A DNA stretch of 28,023 bases from an uncultured Rikenellaceae bacterium (GTDB taxonomy: Bacteria > Bacteroidota > Bacteroidia > Bacteroidales > Rikenellaceae), in assembly GCA_947054185.1 (NCBI GenBank), contig CAMRVW010000007.1, forward strand, positions 1 through 28,023, in the 5' to 3' direction. Positions 22,685 through 28,023 of the stretch are shown here, piece after piece. How positions within the stretch are numbered: the stretch's first letter is position 1; every line of letters starts with the position of its first letter. The notes beneath the pieces were generated by a model, which had not been told where the DNA came from, ran no database searches, and saw nothing but the letters and a program-made list of their open reading frames with translations. The translations under genes and the position numbers were made by a program.

Positions 22685-24167
22685 GACTGTTGTTTTTAAG
22701 AAAGTCGACCGAGGCCGACATGTCGTGATAGAGCACTCTGTCGCGGTCGACAAACGACACGCATTTGCGATAGGCGGCATGGAGCCTTTCGAGTGCCTCG
22801 GAGCTTCTCAAGGGGCGGCGGAAGTCGAGGGCTTGGGCCGCGTTCAACAGCTCGACGCCGAGGACACGCCACACATTGTCGACAACACGTGCGCACTTGG
22901 TGGCGGCGTTGGCGCCCATGCTGACGTGGTCTTCCTGCCCGAGGGACGATTCTATGGAGTCGACCGAGGCGGGTGTGCACAGCTGTTTGTTTTGGCTGAC
23001 CACCGAGGCGATGGAGTATTGTGGTATCATGAAGCCGCTGTTGAGTCCCGGTTCGGCCACCAGGAAAGCGGGCAGGCCCCGTTTGCCTCCTATCAGCTGA
23101 TAGACCCTTTGCGACGATATGCTGGCAAGCTCCGAGAGGGCGATGGCCAGATAGTCGAGCACCAGTGCCAGCGGCTCGCCGTGGAAGTTGCCGGCCGAGA
23201 GTATCATGTCGTCATCGGGCAGTATGGTGGGGTTGTCGGTGACGCTGTTGACCTCTGTGGTGACAACGTTTTCGACGTGGGCGATGGTGTCTTTGACGGC
23301 TCCGTGCACCTGTGGGGCACAACGGAACGAGTATGGGTCTTGCACGTAAGGTTTGGGCCGGCGGGCTATGGCGCTCCCTTCCAACAGCCCCAGTATCGTG
23401 CGGGCAGTCTCTAACTGTCCTTGGTGGGGACGCACACGGTGCACCGGCTCCAGGAAGGCGTCACGGCAGCCGTCGAATGCCTCCAGGCTGAGGGCGGCGA
23501 GTCTGTCGGCCCAGCCCGAGAGGCGGCGGGCCTCTAAGAGCGACCATACGGCATAGGCCGACATGAACTGTGTGCCGTTGAGCAGGGCAAGACCCCCTTT
23601 GGCACCCAAGGTGATGGGCTCGACACCCAGGCGGCGGCACACCTCCTCGCCCGTGAGGCGTTCGCCGTGCAGGCAGGCCTCGCCCAAGCCGAGAAGCGGC
23701 AGGCACATGTGGGCTAACGGGGCCAGGTCGCCCGAGGCTCCGAGTGACCCCTGCTGATAGACAACGGGGGTGACGCCGGCGTTGTAATAGTCGATAAGTC
23801 GCTCGAGTGTCTCTATCTTTACGCCCGAGGCGCCGTAACTGAGCGAGCGTATCTTAAGGAACATCATGAGTCGCACCACGGGGGCGGGTACCTCGTCGCC
23901 GGAGCCGCAGGCGTGTGACATGACAAGGTTGCGTTGCAGTTGTCGCAGGCTGTCGCTCTCGATGGAGACGTTGCATAACGAGCCGAAGCCGGTGGTGATG
24001 CCATAGATGGGTTTGTCGGCGGTGGCGATGCGCTCGTCGAGGTATGTGCGGCAGCGTATCACCGCCTCTCTGGCCTCGGGGCTCAGCTCTAAGCGGGTGT
24101 CTGAGAAGACTATGTCTCCTATCTCTTTTACGGACAGCGGGGCGGGGCTTATGTAATGTGTTGTCAT
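22668..24167 (-). CDS. hutH: Histidine ammonia-lyase
   Basis: 499-aa cytoplasmic enzyme, active as a tetramer in the family, that eliminates ammonia from L-histidine to form trans-urocanate. The MIO prosthetic group forms from Ala144-Ser145-Gly146 inside GSLGASGDLAPLAHM. The active-site Tyr55 lies in YGITTGFGSL, and the QDxYSxR signature appears as QDPYSFR. Length is normal for the family. It starts 4 nt after the hutU stop and overlaps hutI, so hutU-hutH-hutI are one transcription and translation unit. It is the committing step of the pathway, placed third in the operon. Confidence 0.97.
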   Translation of the reverse strand: MTTHYISPAPLSVKEIGDIVFSDTRLELSPEAREAVIRCRTYLDERIATADKPIYGITTGFGSLCNVSIESDSLRQLQRNLVMSHACGSGDEVPAPVVRLMMFLKIRSLSYGASGVKIETLERLIDYYNAGVTPVVYQQGSLGASGDLAPLAHMCLPLLGLGEACLHGERLTGEEVCRRLGVEPITLGAKGGLALLNGTQFMSAYAVWSLLEARRLSGWADRLAALSLEAFDGCRDAFLEPVHRVRPHQGQLETARTILGLLEGSAIARRPKPYVQDPYSFRCAPQVHGAVKDTIAHVENVVTTEVNSVTDNPTILPDDDMILSAGNFHGEPLALVLDYLAIALSELASISSQRVYQLIGGKRGLPAFLVAEPGLNSGFMIPQYSIASVVSQNKQLCTPASVDSIESSLGQEDHVSMGANAATKCARVVDNVWRVLGVELLNAAQALDFRRPLRSSEALERLHAAYRKCVSFVDRDRVLYHDMSASVDFLKNNSHEDYH

Positions 24168-24171
24168 GGTG

Positions 24172-26175
24172 TCAGTTGAAAAGTCGGTTTATGATATCGT
24201 CGTCTGCGAGGTTGGGCATGGTCACCCGCATGTCGTCGCTCTGTTGCATCTGTCGCCCGATGGCCTCCATGGCGCCGCTGTTGCGGGCCCAGCTGCGGCG
24301 GGCGATGCCGTTGGCCACATCCCACAGCAGCATTGACCGTATGCGTTCGGCGGCCGCCTTGCTGCCGTCTATCACCATGCCGAAGCCGCCGTTGATGACC
24401 TCGCCCCAGCCGCATCCTCCTCCGTTGTGGAGCGACACCCATGTGGCGCCGCGGAACGAGTCGCCTATGACGTTATGTACGGCCATGTCGGCGGTGAAAC
24501 GTGAGCCGTCGTATATGTTGGAGGTCTCGCGATAGGGTGAGTCGGTGCCCGAGACATCGTGGTGGTCGCGGCCCAGCACTATGGGGGCGGTGATGCGTCC
24601 TTGGACTATGGCCTCGTTGAAGGCCAAGGCTATGCGTATGCGTCCCTCGGCGTCGGCATAGAGTATGCGGGCCTGCGAGCCGACCACCAATCGGTTGGAT
24701 TGAGCCTCTTTGATCCAGTGTATGTTGTCGGCAAGCTGGCTTTTTATGTCGTCGGGGGCACCTTTGTAAATATCTTCAAGCACCCCTGCTGCGATACGGT
24801 CACTCTCGGCAAGGTCGTCGGCAGAGCCCGAGCAGCATACCCACCGGAAGGGGCCGAAGCCGTAATCGAAGAAGAGGGGGCCCATGATGTCTTGCACATA
24901 GGAGGGGTAACGGAACGAGCCGTCGGGCAGCATGACGTCGGCACCGGCGCGTGACGACTCCAGCAGGAAGGCGTTGCCGTAATCAAAGAAGTACATGCCG
25001 CGGGCGGTGAGTCTGTTGACGGCGGCGATGTGGCGGCGCAGTGACTGTCTCACCCTCTCTTTGAAGAGGTCGGGATCTTCGCGCATCATTGTCACCGACT
25101 CGTCGAAGCTCATGCCTGCGGGGTAATAGCCGCCCGACCACGGGTTGTGGAGCGATGTCTGGTCGGAGCCGAGGTCGACGGATATGCCATCGTCGGCAAG
25201 GCGTTCCCACAGGTCGACGACGTTGCCGTTATAGGCCAGTGAGACGGCCTCTTTATTTGTCGTGGCCTGCTTTATGCGTGGTATCAGCTCATCGAGCGAG
25301 GTGTATATCTCATCGACCCATCCCTGTTTGTGTCGCACGGCCACAGCCTTGGGGTTGACCTCGGCAATGACGCCCACCATGCCCGCGATGACGGCCGCTT
25401 TGGGTTGGGCGCCCGACATGCCTCCCAATCCCGAGGAGACGAAGAGCTTGCCGGCAAGGGTGTTTTCACCCGTCTTCATCTTTTTGCGGCCTGCTCCTAA
25501 AAGTGTGATGGTGGTGCCGTGCACTATGCCCTGGGGGCCTATGTACATGAACGAGCCTGCCGTCATCTGCCCGTATTGCGACACCCCGAGGGCGTTGAAG
25601 CGCTCCCAGTCGTCGGGTTTGGAGTAATTGGGTATGACCATGCCGTTTGTGACCACAACGCGCGGGGCCGAGGGGTGGGAGGGGAACAGGCCCAGCGGGT
25701 GGCCGGAGTAAAGCACCAGCGTCTGGTGTTCGGTCATCTGAGAGAGCAGCTGCATGGTAAGGCGGTATTGTGCCCAGTTTTGGAATGCCGCCCCGTTGCC
25801 TCCATAGACTATCAGTTCGTGGGGGTGTTGTGCCACCGCCTCGTCGAGGTTGTTGGTTATCATGAGCATGATGGCGGCGGCTTGGGGGCAGCGGTGGGGA
25901 TAGTCGTTGATGTTGCGGGCGTATATCTTATAGCCCGGGCGGTAACGGTACATGTATATGCGGCCGTATCGTTCCAGCTCGTCGGCAAACTCGGGGGCAA
26001 GCTCGGCGTGGAGGTGTTTGGGTATGTATCTGAGTGCGTTGCGTACGGCCAGCCGTTTCTCGTCGGGGCTGAGTATGTCTTTGCGACGGGGTGCGTGGTT
26101 GACGCACGGGTCGTATGGTCGGGCAGGGGGCAGCGTGTGGCCTATGCCGGCGATGATCTCTTCTGCAAATGTCAT
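24172..26175 (-). CDS. hutU: Urocanate hydratase, long form
   Basis: 667-aa NAD-dependent enzyme that hydrates urocanate to 4-imidazolone-5-propionate. Conserved blocks: YGGNGAAFQNWAQY (124-137), QYGQMTAGSFMYIGPQGIVHG (200-220, given in part), the NAD-binding SSGLGGMSGAQPKAA (247-261), DQTSLHNPWSGGYYPAGMS (338-356) and FGPFRWVCCSGSADDL (439-454). The length is that of the animal and Bacteroidota type rather than the roughly 560-aa Pseudomonas/Bacillus enzyme. The ORF is open to 26295, but MTFAEEIIAGIG at 26175 is the family start and the preceding residues are unstructured. It follows ftcD after a 136-nt spacer that contains a GC-rich hairpin, and precedes hutH by 4 nt. Confidence 0.96.
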   Translation of the reverse strand: MTFAEEIIAGIGHTLPPARPYDPCVNHAPRRKDILSPDEKRLAVRNALRYIPKHLHAELAPEFADELERYGRIYMYRYRPGYKIYARNINDYPHRCPQAAAIMLMITNNLDEAVAQHPHELIVYGGNGAAFQNWAQYRLTMQLLSQMTEHQTLVLYSGHPLGLFPSHPSAPRVVVTNGMVIPNYSKPDDWERFNALGVSQYGQMTAGSFMYIGPQGIVHGTTITLLGAGRKKMKTGENTLAGKLFVSSGLGGMSGAQPKAAVIAGMVGVIAEVNPKAVAVRHKQGWVDEIYTSLDELIPRIKQATTNKEAVSLAYNGNVVDLWERLADDGISVDLGSDQTSLHNPWSGGYYPAGMSFDESVTMMREDPDLFKERVRQSLRRHIAAVNRLTARGMYFFDYGNAFLLESSRAGADVMLPDGSFRYPSYVQDIMGPLFFDYGFGPFRWVCCSGSADDLAESDRIAAGVLEDIYKGAPDDIKSQLADNIHWIKEAQSNRLVVGSQARILYADAEGRIRIALAFNEAIVQGRITAPIVLGRDHHDVSGTDSPYRETSNIYDGSRFTADMAVHNVIGDSFRGATWVSLHNGGGCGWGEVINGGFGMVIDGSKAAAERIRSMLLWDVANGIARRSWARNSGAMEAIGRQMQQSDDMRVTMPNLADDDIINRLFN

Positions 26176-26264
26176 GGCGTGGTGTTTTCTATGGTTTTTT
26201 CTGCGTTTCGCGGTCTGTTGCGGGGTTTGTTTTCCGCATGCTGTTTTGCGGGAGCCTATTGGGG

Positions 26265-26303
26265 GGCGGGCCTTGTCGGCATGCGGGCATTCCAAGGCCC
26301 GCC
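26265..26303 (-). promoter_or_regulatory. GC-rich hairpin in the ftcD-hutU spacer
   Basis: GGCGGGCCTTG (26265-26275) and CAAGGCCCGCC (26293-26303) form a perfect 11-bp stem with a 17-nt loop, beginning 9 nt after the ftcD stop. No U tract follows on the minus strand, so it looks more like an mRNA processing or stability element, or a partial attenuator that sets hutUHI expression against ftcD, than a terminator. Confidence 0.4.
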
Positions 26304-26311
26304 GGCGTGTG

Positions 26312-28006
26312 TCAGTCGGTAAGTTTTCCGTCTATTTTGGCAAGAAGCGCCTCTTTGCGTTTTTCAGACTCCAGACCGAGGAGTACCGCCTCACCGACAA
26401 GTTTGGAGGCGCACTCACGGTCTTTGAGCCCTGCGGCGTTGATGCGTACATTGAGCAGTGCTCCCTGTATGGCGGCGCCGACGGCCAGCACACCCACGCC
26501 GGCATCGCTTATGGAGTTGGGGTTGCCGTTGTCGATCATGGCCTCCAACACATCGAAGCATTCGGCCGCCTTGCTCATGGTGCGATAGGGCACATGGGTG
26601 GCATGGAGCGTGGCGCTCTCGAGAGCCTGACGGCGGGCCTGTTTCTCTTGCTCGGTGTCTTTGGGCATGGCGAAGACATCCATTATCTTGTTGAAGGCGT
26701 CGGTGTCTTCGTCGACAAGGGCAAGAAGCTCGTCGGCCAGTTTATGACCCTTGTCGGCGATGTTTGAGAAGTATTCCCAGCGGTCGTCCCACCCCGCCTT
26801 GTGCGAGCTGAGGTTGGCGACCATGGTGCCTAAGGCGGCGCCAAGAGAGCCCATATAGGCCGAGACGGAGCCTCCCCCCGGAGCGGGTGACTCGGAGGCC
26901 GTGTTATAGGCGAAATCTTTGCAGCTGAGGTCTATGAGCTTGGGTGACTTGTCGGCTATGAGGTATTCGATGACCTTTTCGCGAGGGTTGAAGGGGGCCA
27001 GGTCGTTAAGACTCATGGAGCGCACCGCTATCTTGACGATCTCATCTTCGGAGATGCCCACAGAGCGTTTCTGCTTTTGGAGGTAATAACGGCCCGCCTC
27101 TATGAGTGCCTTGCGGGGAAGAAGCCCCACAACCTCGCAGCCGGTGACTTTGACGCCGCGGGCCTCGGCCTTGCGGCATACCTCCTCATAGGCCACGTGC
27201 AGAGGGGTGGCGTTCATGTCGACGATGTTCATGGACACCTGGGCGATGCCGTATTCGGCGATATACCATCCTATGGCCTTGGTGCCTTTGAGGGTGCCGG
27301 GCAGCATTATGGGGTTGCCGTCGGCATCCAATATTCTCTTGCCCACGGGAGAGCCTCCCTCTCGTTTGGGACGTCCTTTCTCGCGCACGTCGAAGGCGAT
27401 GGCGTTGGCGCGGCGGGTGGAGGTGGTGTTGAGGTTGAAGTTGACGGCCAGCAGGAAGTCGCGCGCTCCTATGACGGTGGCGCCGCTGCGGGCAACGGAC
27501 TCGTTATATTCGCAGGGTCCGTAATCGGGCTTCCAGCGGGGGTCGGCCAACTTCTTTTCGAGCCCTTCATATTCGCCGGCGCGGCAGGTGGCAAGGTTGC
27601 GTCGTTCGTCTGTTGCGGCGGCGTTTTCGTAACAATAGACCGGTATGCCCAGCTCGCGTCCCACCCTTTCGCCCAGCTGACGGGCAAGGGCTGCAGTCTC
27701 TTCCATGGTGATGCCTGCAAGGGGTATCAGGGGCAGCACGTCGGTGGCGCCGATGCGGGGGTGTTCGCCGTGATGTCGGCGCATGTCTATGGTCTGCTGT
27801 GCCTTCTTGACGCCGCGGAAAGCCGCTTCGCACACGGCCTCAGGGCTGCCCGTGAAGGTGACGACGGTGCGGTTGGTGGCCGCTCCCGGGTCGACATTAA
27901 GTACTTTGACGCCCTCGACGGATGATATGGCATTGACAATGCCGTCTATGACACTCATGTCGCGTCCTTCGCTGAAGTTGGGTACGCACTCGATAAGTCT
28001 TTCCAT
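26312..28006 (-). CDS. ftcD: Bifunctional glutamate formiminotransferase / formimino-THF cyclodeaminase
   Basis: 564-aa fused enzyme. Residues 1 to about 335 are the formiminotransferase (start MERLIECVPNFSEGRD; catalytic His82 in RRHHGEHPRIGATD), which moves the formimino group of formiminoglutamate to tetrahydrofolate. From about 340 the cyclodeaminase follows (LAPFNPREKVIEYLI, SESPAPGGGSVSAYMGSLGAA at 371-391, given in part), releasing ammonia and making 5,10-methenyl-THF. The fusion is the vertebrate-type arrangement also found in Bacteroidales. It is first of the four hut genes seen here; only 17 nt of upstream DNA (A-rich) are in the window, so its promoter, and any further upstream hut gene, is out of view. 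Confidence 0.96.
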   Translation of the reverse strand: MERLIECVPNFSEGRDMSVIDGIVNAISSVEGVKVLNVDPGAATNRTVVTFTGSPEAVCEAAFRGVKKAQQTIDMRRHHGEHPRIGATDVLPLIPLAGITMEETAALARQLGERVGRELGIPVYCYENAAATDERRNLATCRAGEYEGLEKKLADPRWKPDYGPCEYNESVARSGATVIGARDFLLAVNFNLNTTSTRRANAIAFDVREKGRPKREGGSPVGKRILDADGNPIMLPGTLKGTKAIGWYIAEYGIAQVSMNIVDMNATPLHVAYEEVCRKAEARGVKVTGCEVVGLLPRKALIEAGRYYLQKQKRSVGISEDEIVKIAVRSMSLNDLAPFNPREKVIEYLIADKSPKLIDLSCKDFAYNTASESPAPGGGSVSAYMGSLGAALGTMVANLSSHKAGWDDRWEYFSNIADKGHKLADELLALVDEDTDAFNKIMDVFAMPKDTEQEKQARRQALESATLHATHVPYRTMSKAAECFDVLEAMIDNGNPNSISDAGVGVLAVGAAIQGALLNVRINAAGLKDRECASKLVGEAVLLGLESEKRKEALLAKIDGKLTD

Positions 28007-28023
28007 ATATTAGTTTTTTTATT

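Noticed and set aside
26176..26295. Longer urocanate hydratase with 40 extra N-terminal residues
   Set aside because: The extra residues are basic low-complexity sequence across the intergenic hairpin; the family N-terminus is MTFAEEII at 26175.

Overview
The window looks like a chromosomal segment of a Bacteroidales (Bacteroidota) bacterium. The evidence is: several promoter-like sequences of the phylum type (TTG/TTTG, about 20 nt, then TAnnTTTG); few Shine-Dalgarno sites; heavy use of ATA for isoleucine; a fused FTCD-type formiminotransferase-cyclodeaminase; a long (about 667 aa) urocanate hydratase; a Bacteroidota-type POT peptide transporter; and an Fe/cambialistic superoxide dismutase. 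I cannot name genus or species.

Layout. 1-1589: gene-free, hairpin-rich repeat element (copy A, left end outside the window). 1650-3359 (-): POT-family peptide transporter. 3360-4688: no protein gene I can support, but a strong candidate for one or two structured noncoding RNAs. 4689-7319 (-): valS, divergent from lon at 7686-10103 (+), with a perfect 18-bp palindrome between them. 10254-12671 (-): PspC / PadR / PspC envelope-stress-like operon. 12942-15041 (-): M3 metallopeptidase lipoprotein, divergent from rsmE - YjbR-family gene - family 3 glycoside hydrolase (15307-17739, +). 17866-18639 (-): Cof-type HAD phosphatase. 18776-19671: second, complete copy (B) of the repeat element, with about 79-bp terminal inverted repeats. 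19718-20134 (-): YkvA/DUF1232 protein. 20385-20981 (+): superoxide dismutase, followed by a small TTG-started membrane ORF. 21461-28006 (-): histidine-degradation operon ftcD-hutU-hutH-hutI.

The hut operon is the clearest metabolic unit. HutH makes urocanate from histidine, HutU makes imidazolonepropionate, HutI makes formiminoglutamate, and FtcD moves the formimino group to tetrahydrofolate and cyclises it to methenyl-THF. This yields glutamate, ammonia and a folate one-carbon unit, as in vertebrate liver; no hutF, hutG, dedicated regulator or transporter is present in the window.

The most unusual material is noncoding. Copies A and B share internal hairpins. They are bounded by long terminal hairpins whose loop core (GTCTTA-GGAC) is conserved while the stems differ in sequence but stay complementary, and they abut short ACTGCC tandem arrays. 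They carry no recognisable transposase. The other notable noncoding region is about 3.9-4.43 kb, with a promoter-like start, a nested 9+14-bp hairpin, a pseudoknot-like pairing and U-tract ends. All coordinates were read by eye and could be off by a base; no alignments or folding programs were run.
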